A stretch of 39,894 nucleotides of DNA, from positions 1 to 39,894 of IMG/VR virus record IMGVR_UViG_3300048922_000213; one strand, written 5' to 3'. Shown piece by piece: positions 6,161 through 13,377 of this stretch; the stretch's first letter is position 1; every line of letters begins with the position of its first letter. The DNA comes from a virus. Below the pieces are notes generated by a model. It was not told the origin of the DNA and ran no database searches. It saw only the letters and a list, made by a program, of their open reading frames with translations. Both the position numbers and the translations under genes were made by a program.

Positions 6161-8875
6161 TTACGCGCTCTGAAAAATCCAGCAGCGCACGGTGGTGGGT
6201 TTGTTGAACATCGCGTTGCCGGCGGCTTGTGAGGCGCGCACCGAGCTGTACACGGCCTTGTTGGATTCCAGCCATTTGTGGCTGCGGCTGTTGACCAGCA
6301 GCCCGCGCAAGGTCTTGAGGTCGGCTAGGTTCTGCCGATGCTCGCTGGCCTTTTCGGCGAATTCGTTGAGGTTGATTGCGATGAGTTTTGGGTCGGTGCT
6401 GTGGTTGACCTGCGGGCCTTCGCCCAGGCTTTCGAGGTATTCGAAGACTTCCCAAAATTCGGCAACCAACGGGTGGTCTGCGCTGATCGCGGCTTGCCGC
6501 TCCAACGCCATGACCATCAGCGCCTGCTGCGTCGTGGCGACGTGGTTGTCATCGAGCGGGCAAACCAGACGCAGACAATCCACCAGAGCCATCAACTGGC
6601 TGTGGTTCTTAATGATCCGTTCCACGCGGATTTCTTTGAGCTTGCGCAAGTGCTGCTCGTGAACAAGTACGCGCTCGGCGAACTTCGCCATCACCTGTGC
6701 TTCAGCACGCACGGCCAGCAACAGGAAGTGGCTCAACTGCTCGACCGGGATCAGGTTCAGGTTGTCGGCGGCCGTGCGACTTTCCGTGGTGACTTCCGGG
6801 CGCGCAAAGTGCGATTTGATAATCCGGGTCAGGATCGCTTCGGACGCGCTGACATCGGCGTTCTGGCTGATCGCAATCGCGCCCCGGAACGGCGGTTCGT
6901 AGGTCTCGTTGCCGCTGGTCTTCATACCTTTGGTGCCGAGCGTGCCGCCGCCGTAGAAGTCCTTCAGCTCGTCCCAGTCGAAGCCCTTGGCGTGCGCCTT
7001 GTCCGGCTCATTGCGGTCGCCCTCGATCAGCACAACCGGCATGTTCGAGACCTGACCCATGGCGCGCTGCCGGCCGGCGCGGGTCGATTTCGACGGGTCA
7101 AAACCCTCATGTTCGCGGCCCAGCAGTTTCCACAGGAAGGTCAGCAGTGTGGTCTTGCCGGCGCCGGCTTCACCGGTCACCTCAAGGAACGGGAAGGATT
7201 TGTACTGCGCGCGGATCTGCTCGGCGAACAGCGATCCGAACCAGAACGCCAGGGCAACAATGCCCTTGGCGCCGAAGCACAGCCACAGCATCGGCAGCCA
7301 GTCAGTGCGGTACTGCTTGCTGTCGCGCTGGATGTGCATGGCGATCGACTTCTGCAGCGTCTTCAGTCGCAGCTTGCCGAACTCGAAAAAGTCCTCCTTG
7401 TTCACCACGCTGACGATACCGCCGCGTACAGCGAGGTCGCCAAACACATAGCAGCCGTGCAGTTTGCTGTAGCCGATGAAATCGATGGTCTCGACAGTCT
7501 TCAGGCCGAACAGCTGATCCTTCATGATCTTGTCGAGCTGCTGCCCGCTGCCGGTGAATACGGCGCCGGCGGCCATGCTGAGCAAACGCTTTTTGAACTC
7601 GCTGGCGGCCGCGACTTGGCCACCGGTGAAGGTGTTCTTCACGCTGCCGCTGTCGTGCGGGAAATCGACGCGGAAGTAGTACCAGGATTCGTCGGTGACT
7701 TCGTTGCGCTGGAAGTACAGCGCCTGTGGGTAGCAATTAGCGATTTCCACCACGCCGCCGCACTGGCGCAGGGCCTTGTCGCGGCGCTGCTTGTCGTTCA
7801 GCAATTGGTCTTCGTGGCGCTCGGAAGACTCCAGCGCCTGCATGGCCTTGTTGAATTTCTCCAGGTCCATCTTGAACCAGTAGAGCCGGCTGTCGAAGCC
7901 GAAGTGAAACTCATGACGCTCGCGCCATTCGTACATCAGCACGCCTTTCTCTGACGCGCTTTCGGCGATCAGCAATGCACCGTGGTAGCGAGCGGTGGCC
8001 AGATCCTTCTCGATCTGCTCGGCACGTTCGCTCTCGCCGTCGATGAACGCCCAGCGCTGATGCAGATCGTTCCAATCGATCTTGCGGCTGTCCGATTGGG
8101 GGATCTGCGCTGCTTCGCACTCGTAGCCCAGGGCGCGAGCCTGACGCACCCAGCGCTTGGTGTATTTGTGCGCGCCGGGTTCGTTGTCCAGTGCCCAAAT
8201 GAGCTTGGGCAATTTTCCGCCGCGCTGCCGGGCCAGCTCCTTCAGAGACTCTTCAGGGAAGAAGGCCGACGACATTGCCGACACCGCTGCAATGCCGTTA
8301 TGCACCAGAGCGATGGCGTCAAAGATGCCCTCGACAATCCACAGCTCTTTGACGTGCAGCAGCTCTACACATGGCGGGCACCACCAGTACCCACGCGGGC
8401 TATCGCCAGGCTTAAACCGCGCCTTCATCTTGCCGAACCGGTGCGGTCGGTCGATCAGGCGCTCCCAGTAGCCACCTTTCTCCAGTGCAAAGCGCACCGT
8501 CGCACTGCCGGCATTCAGCTCGCCGGAGAAATAAGTTTCCTGCGTAAACCAGCCTTGAATCAGATCAAGCCGAAAGCCACGGGCAAATTCCAGATACGCA
8601 CGGGCGGTGGCGCTGGGGTGTTGCTCGCTCGCTGGGGCGCGCTTGCTCCAATCTTCGAACAGGTCCTCATAGATTTCTTTTACGTGCCAGGTCTGGCCAC
8701 ACTTGCCCCGTCCGCAGCGGATCATCCACGGGTCATCGTGGAAGGCGTACAGCTCCTTTTTCTTGCACGCCGGGCATTCGCCCTGGCGCATGTATTTACC
8801 GGCTTTGTGTTTGAGTCCGTAGTCGGATTCAAGGCGTTGCAGAATGTCGGCGCGCAGATCGTGCTTCATGTTCAT
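6161..8875 (-). CDS. Primase-helicase (zinc finger, TOPRIM, P-loop ATPase)
   Basis: 904-aa replication protein. The N-terminus has a Cys4 zinc ribbon (C34, C37, C54, C59) of the primase type; a TOPRIM region follows with VEGIFDA (181-187) and ALDNEPG (228-234); a helicase-type P-loop GEAGAGKTT is at 568-576 with a Walker-B-like PVVLIEGD at 613-620. This matches phage proteins that prime and unwind DNA at an origin, in the manner of the P4 alpha protein or DUF927-type helicases. P2 itself uses the rolling-circle initiator gpA; none is seen here, so replication is probably theta-type from a separate origin. The start is one of two nearby ATGs (8875 or 8869). Confidence 0.88.
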   Translation of the reverse strand: MNMKHDLRADILQRLESDYGLKHKAGKYMRQGECPACKKKELYAFHDDPWMIRCGRGKCGQTWHVKEIYEDLFEDWSKRAPASEQHPSATARAYLEFARGFRLDLIQGWFTQETYFSGELNAGSATVRFALEKGGYWERLIDRPHRFGKMKARFKPGDSPRGYWWCPPCVELLHVKELWIVEGIFDAIALVHNGIAAVSAMSSAFFPEESLKELARQRGGKLPKLIWALDNEPGAHKYTKRWVRQARALGYECEAAQIPQSDSRKIDWNDLHQRWAFIDGESERAEQIEKDLATARYHGALLIAESASEKGVLMYEWRERHEFHFGFDSRLYWFKMDLEKFNKAMQALESSERHEDQLLNDKQRRDKALRQCGGVVEIANCYPQALYFQRNEVTDESWYYFRVDFPHDSGSVKNTFTGGQVAAASEFKKRLLSMAAGAVFTGSGQQLDKIMKDQLFGLKTVETIDFIGYSKLHGCYVFGDLAVRGGIVSVVNKEDFFEFGKLRLKTLQKSIAMHIQRDSKQYRTDWLPMLWLCFGAKGIVALAFWFGSLFAEQIRAQYKSFPFLEVTGEAGAGKTTLLTFLWKLLGREHEGFDPSKSTRAGRQRAMGQVSNMPVVLIEGDRNEPDKAHAKGFDWDELKDFYGGGTLGTKGMKTSGNETYEPPFRGAIAISQNADVSASEAILTRIIKSHFARPEVTTESRTAADNLNLIPVEQLSHFLLLAVRAEAQVMAKFAERVLVHEQHLRKLKEIRVERIIKNHSQLMALVDCLRLVCPLDDNHVATTQQALMVMALERQAAISADHPLVAEFWEVFEYLESLGEGPQVNHSTDPKLIAINLNEFAEKASEHRQNLADLKTLRGLLVNSRSHKWLESNKAVYSSVRASQAAGNAMFNKPTTVRCWIFQSA

Positions 8876-8881
8876 CGGGGC

Positions 8882-9115
8882 TTACTTCACTTCGCCGAGA
8901 CTTTGTTTAAGGGCGCCAATCAGGCGTTTTTGCGCGGCCATCACCGGGAAGGCCGACAGCAGCGAGCCGTGCCGTAAACCCTCGGGGATCATGCGAAAGC
9001 GATCGTCATACCAGTACTCGTTGAACTGCATCGAGTACTGGGCGCGCAGTGCCTGGAGCAGGGCTTCGGCCTGTGCACGGGGCAGTTTTGCGGTGATGGC
9101 GATGTCGATTTCCAT
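8882..9115 (-). CDS. Hypothetical 77-aa early protein
   Basis: Small protein with no recognised domain; it has an amphipathic helix (AQAEALLQALRAQYSM) and a basic C-terminus. The ATG at 9113-9115 follows the good ribosome-binding site GAGGTGG, and the stop lies 7 bp before the primase-helicase start. Position in the compact early operon supports it. Confidence 0.65.
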   Translation of the reverse strand: MEIDIAITAKLPRAQAEALLQALRAQYSMQFNEYWYDDRFRMIPEGLRHGSLLSAFPVMAAQKRLIGALKQSLGEVK

Positions 9116-9190
9116 GATCCACCTCGGATTTCAGGCAAAGCTCACCCAAACCCACGGGAAGCGGGGCAGGGCGGGTTGTTTAAAAAGGAG

Positions 9191-9562
9191 TTACTGAGGG
9201 TGGTGCTTGTGCGCGGAGTCGCGCTGTGCGAGCAGGGTCTGCGGCAGCAGCCTCGCCGGTACCGGGTAGCGCAGATCGGCACGGGTGTCGATCAAGTGCA
9301 CCACCGTGCAGTTGGGACCTTTGCCCCAGTCCACGCCGATCCACTTGCGCTGATTGATCACCTGCAATTCAGTCCAGGCGTTGTGCACCAAGCGCTCCGC
9401 CATGAAGACAGGCACCTCCAGCGAAGTGGCCAAGTGGCGAACGCAGTTTTCATAGAGCAGATCCGAGTCCACCAAGTACTGCGCTTCGTGCCGTTGCAGG
9501 TAAGTGAACGCGGCTCGCTGCATGCTGCTGCGGTAGTCGTGGGTCAACTGATCGTGGTTCAT
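9191..9562 (-). CDS. Hypothetical 123-aa early protein
   Basis: Begins MNHDQLTHDYRSSMQRAAFT. The frame is open further upstream, but the ATG at 9560-9562 overlaps the stop of the ogr-like gene as ATGA, which fixes the start by translational coupling. The middle is helical (VRHLATSLEVPVFMAERLVHNAWTEL) and the C-terminal half holds VDWGKGPNCTVVHLIDTRADLR. No domain is recognised. It is a phage gene of unknown role in the early operon. Confidence 0.65.
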   Translation of the reverse strand: MNHDQLTHDYRSSMQRAAFTYLQRHEAQYLVDSDLLYENCVRHLATSLEVPVFMAERLVHNAWTELQVINQRKWIGVDWGKGPNCTVVHLIDTRADLRYPVPARLLPQTLLAQRDSAHKHHPQ

Positions 9563-9849
9563 TGCGCACACTCCATTTCCATTTGGTCGAGCAGGTCGGG
9601 TTGATCGTTGGCGGTTTTCATCGCGGCGCGGCGCAGGGCGATATCGGCAATGGGTAAGCGCACCGATGGGTTGGCCATGCCGCTGGGACTCATTTCGTGA
9701 GTCATCTCGAACTCGGCACGCACTGACCATCCGCAGGCCTCGTTGGTGCATTGCAGATAGGCCACCCGCAGGAAAATGTGTGTGCCTTCGCTGGTGCGGA
9801 TGCGCATGCGACCGAGGCAGTGCGGGCAAACCAGTTTGTATGTACTCAC
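9559..9849 (-). CDS. ogr: Ogr/Delta-type zinc-finger activator of late genes
   Basis: 96-aa protein with the P2 Ogr / P4 Delta zinc-finger arrangement: C8-P-H-C11, then C34 and C39 (CTNEAC), followed by GWSVRAEFEMTHEMSPSGMANP. Ogr proteins bind upstream of the four P2-type late operons and recruit RNA polymerase. It is somewhat longer than the ~72-aa P2 protein because of a C-terminal tail. The start is a GTG whose bases overlap the preceding stop (GTGA). Candidate target dyads occur before P/O, V and FI. Confidence 0.85.
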   Translation of the reverse strand: MSTYKLVCPHCLGRMRIRTSEGTHIFLRVAYLQCTNEACGWSVRAEFEMTHEMSPSGMANPSVRLPIADIALRRAAMKTANDQPDLLDQMEMECAQ

Positions 9850-10319
9850 CCAGCGATCCCCCGACCGTGCAGTTGAATGGTGGCCAGCACTTCGGCGTAG
9901 CGGGCGGACATGTAGTGCACCAGAGCGTTGATGATTGCTTGGGCTTCGCAGGACTCTATGACACCGTCGTCGAGTGCTTTGGCAATGATCTGATCAACCA
10001 TCCCGCGCTTGGCGGCGGCTTTGACTGACCGGTTGTACAACTCGACGTTGTCCAGGTCCGCCGACGCGGTCAGCGGTACAAACATGCCGCCGTATTTGGC
10101 TGCGATGTAGTCCGGCAGGAAGGTTGTTCCTGCTACCTGTTCGAGGCGATGAATGTGGTCGTCGCTCAGCGGACGGCTACCGGCGTTTTCGTAGGCTTGG
10201 TTATCGAACTTTTTGAGGGGCATCCCGAGATCAGCAGCTGCGTAAATCCGGCCTCCCTGGTAGGCGCCGATTACTGCACTGACCACATCTTTCCTGTTGG
10301 CTAGAACTGGGCGTTTCAT
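9846..10319 (-). CDS. CII-like phage regulatory protein
   Basis: 157-aa protein starting MKRPVLANRKDVVSAVIGAY with AADLGMPLKKFDNQAYENAG, a pattern shared with the CII/CP76-like regulators of phages and the YmfL group. The frame extends to a TTG at 10341, but the ATG at 10317-10319 lies downstream of GGGAGGAAACC and is preferred. It probably helps decide lysis or lysogeny, or early transcription. It is the second gene after the early promoter, and its stop overlaps the ogr-like start. Confidence 0.75.
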   Translation of the reverse strand: MKRPVLANRKDVVSAVIGAYQGGRIYAAADLGMPLKKFDNQAYENAGSRPLSDDHIHRLEQVAGTTFLPDYIAAKYGGMFVPLTASADLDNVELYNRSVKAAAKRGMVDQIIAKALDDGVIESCEAQAIINALVHYMSARYAEVLATIQLHGRGIAG

Positions 10320-10348
10320 CTTCTGGTTTCCTCCCTGAGCCAACGGGC

Positions 10349-10561
10349 TTAGTTTTCAATCACGCCGTCTTTGATACCGAGCAGTACCGCGGCGCGATGA
10401 GACTCGCCCCGCAGACATTTCTTCTGTCCGTTCAGCACGGCATACACCGTAGAAGGCGTGAGGTTGTGTTGATCGGCCCAATCCTTGGCAGATAGACCTT
10501 GATGCGCGAGGCGCTCGCGGGCGCCTTGGCACGCTTGCTCCGTGGGGTATCCGTTCGGCAT
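10349..10561 (-). CDS. Cro-like DNA-binding protein (BcepMu gp16-like)
   Basis: 70-aa protein starting MPNGYPTEQACQGARERLAH, with a helix-turn-helix region (LSAKDWADQHNLTPSTVYAVLNGQ) and CLRGESHRAAVLLGIKDG, as in the small BcepMu-gp16-type phage regulators. The frame stays open upstream across the promoter, but the ATG at 10559-10561 fits the domain boundary and places the start after the predicted promoter. It is the first gene of the leftward early operon and divergent from the repressor, so it is the likely Cro counterpart. Confidence 0.75.
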   Translation of the reverse strand: MPNGYPTEQACQGARERLAHQGLSAKDWADQHNLTPSTVYAVLNGQKKCLRGESHRAAVLLGIKDGVIEN

Positions 10562-10568
10562 AGTCTCG

Positions 10569-10588
10569 TTTCGTGTGATTTCGTGTGA
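10569..10588. repeat. Tandem 10-bp repeat in the cro leader
   Basis: TTTCGTGTGA occurs twice head to tail (10569-10578 and 10579-10588) between the early promoter and the cro-like start. A period of one helical turn suggests two adjacent protein contacts on the same DNA face, or a leader RNA element. Confidence 0.6.
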
Positions 10589-10598
10589 TGACAGGCGA

Positions 10599-10627
10599 AG
10601 TATTTCCCATGATTGTGGGAATGTCAA
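10599..10627 (-). promoter_or_regulatory. Early leftward promoter with operator in the spacer
   Basis: On the minus strand a perfect -35 TTGACA (10622-10627), a 17-bp spacer and a -10 AATACT (10599-10604). The dyad TTCCCA-N6-TGGGAA (10604-10621) fills the spacer, so a bound repressor would block RNA polymerase. The half site ATTGTGGGAAT (10612-10622) recurs at 10643-10653, 31 bp away, on the repressor side. This is the expected lysogeny switch. Confidence 0.7.
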
Positions 10628-10633
10628 ATCGCT

Positions 10634-10993
10634 ATGGAGACAATTGTGGGAATTGGTGATCGCCTGAAAGAAGAGCGCGAACGGTTGGGCTTCAATCAAA
10701 CCGATTTCGCAGCGAAGGCTGGTGCCTCAAAAAACAGCCAATACAACTACGAGAAGGGCGAACGTAGCCCTGATGCGACCTATCTAGCCGCAGTGGCTGA
10801 GAAGGGAGTCGACGTGTTGTATGTGGTGACCGGTGAGCGCAAGCCCACAACGGTCGAAAGCATCAGTCCCGACACGGCAAAATTTCTTGAGTTCTATCAG
10901 CGCGTCACGGACTTGGATCGAGAGGTGCTGCTTCGTATGGTTTCGGCTTTTGCAAAAGCCGCGAGCATTGATGGGAAAAAAGAGTACGACTGA
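10634..10993 (+). CDS. CI-like repressor (XRE helix-turn-helix), no peptidase domain
   Basis: 119-aa protein with an N-terminal XRE helix-turn-helix (GDRLKEERERLGFNQTDFAAKAG...SQYNYEKGERSPDATYLAAVAE) and a short C-terminal helix (VTDLDREVLLRMVSAFAKAAS). The usual start could also be the GTG at 10646, which has a better Shine-Dalgarno (GGAG) and would give the common GIGDRLKEER beginning. It diverges from the cro-like gene and is followed by a strong terminator. It lacks the C-terminal LexA/S24 autocleavage domain of lambda CI, so RecA-stimulated self-cleavage is not expected. Confidence 0.85.
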   Translation: METIVGIGDRLKEERERLGFNQTDFAAKAGASKNSQYNYEKGERSPDATYLAAVAEKGVDVLYVVTGERKPTTVESISPDTAKFLEFYQRVTDLDREVLLRMVSAFAKAASIDGKKEYD

Positions 10994-11030
10994 CCTGGGC
11001 AATGACTGTTCAGGTGTGTAGGCGCAACAC

Positions 11031-11054
11031 GCCGGCCACGATGGCCGGCTTTTT
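11031..11054 (+). terminator. Rho-independent terminator after the repressor
   Basis: Perfect stem GCCGGCCA / TGGCCGGC around the loop CGA, directly followed by TTTTT. It isolates the repressor from the downstream membrane-protein gene. Confidence 0.9.
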
Positions 11055-11080
11055 CATGGATATAGAAAGGAGCGGTTCGA

Positions 11081-11857
11081 ATGGCTTTGAAGCCCTGTAA
11101 GTCTTGCAAACACAAAGTAGATATTTCAGCGAAGGTTTGTCCCAGCTGTGGCGTTGCCGATCCGGGAGTAACCCTGGGCCAGAAGATCGGCGGGTTTGTC
11201 ATTCTGGTAATCATTATCGCTGTGACAGTGTCGATGTGCTCTCGGGGTAACAAAGACGAGCCTGTCGAAAAGGTAACGCAGAGTGTTGCGGCCAAGGCTT
11301 ACGCGATCACTAAAGACGATTTCCAAGAGGGACGACCTCGTAAAGTTGAAGTCGTTTTACCCAAGCGTGTAAGTGACGCGGAGCTGGCTGAAGTAGCCAA
11401 GTCCGTTCGCGCCGATACAAAGTCGAAGCCCAAGACGACATTCATCGGCTTCAGGATCGAAGGCCAAAACGACAAGGCCTACTGGGCCAATGCCAGTTTT
11501 GACCCTGACTACAAAAGCTCGCTCATCGGCCTTAGCGCGCAGGACTATGAAACTCTGAAGGGGCTGGACCTGAAGGAGTATCCAGATCGGCTGGGTTCCT
11601 GGTTGCGCGATGGTGCTCTTGGTCATTTGGTCGTGTTGTACAAACGCGATGGCAAATATTCCATGGACCAAATCTTTGCGAGTGGTGGGAAAAATACATA
11701 TAGCTATCGAGCAAAGAAGCTTGCTGATGGTGGACTGCGCCTGGATGAGCCAGACAATATGTTCAATGAGTACTACGTAGTCGATGCAAAGGGGAACTTG
11801 CAGGGATGGGGTGAGAACGGTGTCTACATGATCCTGCCACCGCGTCCGGTACTGTAA
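11081..11857 (+). CDS. Zinc-ribbon, single-TM protein of unknown function (lysogenic cargo)
   Basis: 258 aa. The N-terminus has a Cys4 zinc ribbon (C6, C9, C20, C23), followed by one membrane helix (about 36-54, IGGFVILVIIIAVTVSM) and a polar domain of ~200 residues, probably outside the cytoplasmic membrane. A strong ribosome-binding site AAAGGAG precedes the ATG. It lies downstream of the repressor terminator in the same direction, a place where lysogeny-expressed genes such as superinfection-exclusion or host-fitness factors are common. No specific function can be assigned. Confidence 0.7.
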   Translation: MALKPCKSCKHKVDISAKVCPSCGVADPGVTLGQKIGGFVILVIIIAVTVSMCSRGNKDEPVEKVTQSVAAKAYAITKDDFQEGRPRKVEVVLPKRVSDAELAEVAKSVRADTKSKPKTTFIGFRIEGQNDKAYWANASFDPDYKSSLIGLSAQDYETLKGLDLKEYPDRLGSWLRDGALGHLVVLYKRDGKYSMDQIFASGGKNTYSYRAKKLADGGLRLDEPDNMFNEYYVVDAKGNLQGWGENGVYMILPPRPVL

Positions 11858-12062
11858 AACCCGGCGCAACTGCTACTTACATTTCCAATGTGGTGCATAG
11901 GTACGGGAGTAGCCATCTGGGAGGCGACACCCATTCAGTCCGGACCCAAATGATTTGGCGGGGCTGGTGGCACAGAAAAACGTGCTGAGAATGGGTGACT
12001 CCCGGGCGGTTCAGGTGCTGCGAATGGCACCCCGCCCATCACAAGGAAATGGAGTACGCACG

Positions 12063-12179
12063 ATGGAAAACCTTACCCATTTAGAGCACCTTTTTTTGCA
12101 GCTGCTGGCAAAGCTGGATGATCGGCAGAGGAAGGATGTATTGAGGATAATGGAGGCATTCGTGCAGTCATCGAGTTAA
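12063..12179 (+). CDS. 38-aa small ORF before the D-end cargo
   Basis: MENLTHLEHLFLQLLAKLDD and 18 more residues, a single amphipathic helix. The ATG at 12063 has GGAG eight bases upstream; the frame is open back to 11955 but those codons look unlike protein. It ends 7 bp before a perfect hairpin. The 205 bp between the previous gene and this ORF show no other coding signal. Real expression is uncertain. Confidence 0.45.
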   Translation: MENLTHLEHLFLQLLAKLDDRQRKDVLRIMEAFVQSSS

Positions 12180-12186
12180 GTCGCTT

Positions 12187-12222
12187 CTACGAACCCTGGT
12201 CTATAATCAGGGTTCGTAGTTT
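12187..12222. terminator. Hairpin between convergent transcripts
   Basis: Perfect 12-bp stem CTACGAACCCTG / CAGGGTTCGTAG with a 9-nt loop, followed by TTTAT on the + strand. It separates the rightward repressor-side genes from the leftward late/cargo genes. The T-run is weak, so termination could be partly rho-dependent. Confidence 0.6.
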
Positions 12223-12231
12223 ATGGTCTGA

Positions 12232-13314
12232 CTAAGTCTTTTTCTGAAGCATCGCCTCGATAATTCGAATGTATTCAGGAGACGTTGAGTCATCCGTCAG
12301 ACTGTTGTTTGAAGGGCGAAATAAAGTCGAGTAAAACAACATCCGAATTTCCTGCGCTTGCTCAGCTCTCGTACTGTCTATTGCAATGTAAGTCTTTATC
12401 ATGGTGGACCGTTCTAAAGCTTCAATCTCAAGTGCGAGATTTGTCATCATGAGTTTTACTAATATTCTTATGAGCCAAATCATAGCTGTAGTGCAAATTA
12501 CGAGAAGAGCTATGCTAAATTTTTCAGCAGGCAAAGTTATCGGGAAACCAAAAACAGTATACGTTTCGCCATTCTTATAAACCGACAAAGTCAAAAATAC
12601 GATAGTTGCTAGGAAAACAATGGCCGAACCGATAACACCGTGACGATACGATCGAGCTTTTTTGCGGTGCTTTTCTTCCCGATCGTCCCAATATTTGACT
12701 GGTTCTGCTGAGAGAATCGCATTGGTTGCCGAGGTTACAGTATTCGAAATTTCATTTGTAGCGATGTCGAGTTTCTCGAATAAATGCTCTGTAACGTCTT
12801 TTTTCGTTGTCTCAATAAATTTTTCAATTGAATTTCTTGATTCTGATATCGCGGTTTTGAATTTTTCGTGCTCACTAAAAAATGATGATTTGAATGTCTC
12901 TTCAAGGGCTGTGAGTTCGGATTTGTATTGTCCTGTGTATAGGGCGGTTTGTTGGCTTAATAGAGTGCTGAATATATAAAGTCCGGTGGAGGTTTGGCCC
13001 CTTGATGTGAATTCTTTAATGGCGTCAGCGTGGGGCTTCTCGTCGTGAAGTGGTATTGAGTGATCGCTGTGAAATTTATATAGCCTCTGGAGGTCCGCTG
13101 TACCATGCATCAATGCGTCGATTACTGTCAGATAGTTTTGTATTAAAATACGGGTCTGTTGTTCTCCAGTATGATGTCCGGCAATATTAAAGATCTTTTC
13201 CCAGTACTCTCTTTCGTTTTTGAACCATGTGAGTTGTTCAATTTCATCTAAGGCTTTGACATGGCTCAGCCGATCTGCATGCGTCACACCGAAATTTTCC
13301 ATCTGCATTTCCAT
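12232..13314 (-). CDS. Membrane protein with coiled coil, DUF6161-like C-terminus (cargo)
   Basis: 360 aa, clearly AT-rich against the phage genes around it. The long N-terminal part is helical (about 125-200, likely coiled coil). It is followed by YWDDREEKHRKKAR, two membrane helices (about 226-246 and 266-288) and the cytoplasmic motif LALEIEALERSTMIKTYIAI at 293-312. The last part resembles the C-terminal signature of DUF6161 proteins, a membrane family of unknown function seen in bacteria and prophages; this match is from memory. Three close ATGs (13314, 13308, 13302) are possible starts. It lies downstream of gpD in the same direction, as added cargo. A defence or exclusion role is conceivable but unproven. 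Confidence 0.7.
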   Translation of the reverse strand: MEMQMENFGVTHADRLSHVKALDEIEQLTWFKNEREYWEKIFNIAGHHTGEQQTRILIQNYLTVIDALMHGTADLQRLYKFHSDHSIPLHDEKPHADAIKEFTSRGQTSTGLYIFSTLLSQQTALYTGQYKSELTALEETFKSSFFSEHEKFKTAISESRNSIEKFIETTKKDVTEHLFEKLDIATNEISNTVTSATNAILSAEPVKYWDDREEKHRKKARSYRHGVIGSAIVFLATIVFLTLSVYKNGETYTVFGFPITLPAEKFSIALLVICTTAMIWLIRILVKLMMTNLALEIEALERSTMIKTYIAIDSTRAEQAQEIRMLFYSTLFRPSNNSLTDDSTSPEYIRIIEAMLQKKT

Positions 13315-13377
13315 TGTGCCTGTCAGTTCAAGTGGCCCAATGATATCAAGATTTTGACTTGATCGATTCGAAGCATG

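Noticed and set aside
6338-7954. Long open frame (538 codons) on the + strand opposite the primase-helicase gene
   Set aside because: It is antisense to a gene with clear zinc-finger, TOPRIM and P-loop motifs, has no ribosome-binding site or recognisable domain, and is typical of GC-rich antisense frames. The same applies to 15960-17225 (opposite the tape measure) and 18749-20092 (opposite FII and the sheath gene).
13315-13377. Terminator after gpD (ATCAAG...CTTGAT hairpin)
   Set aside because: The stem is only 6 bp, AT-rich and lacks a T-run; read-through into the downstream cargo gene cannot be excluded.
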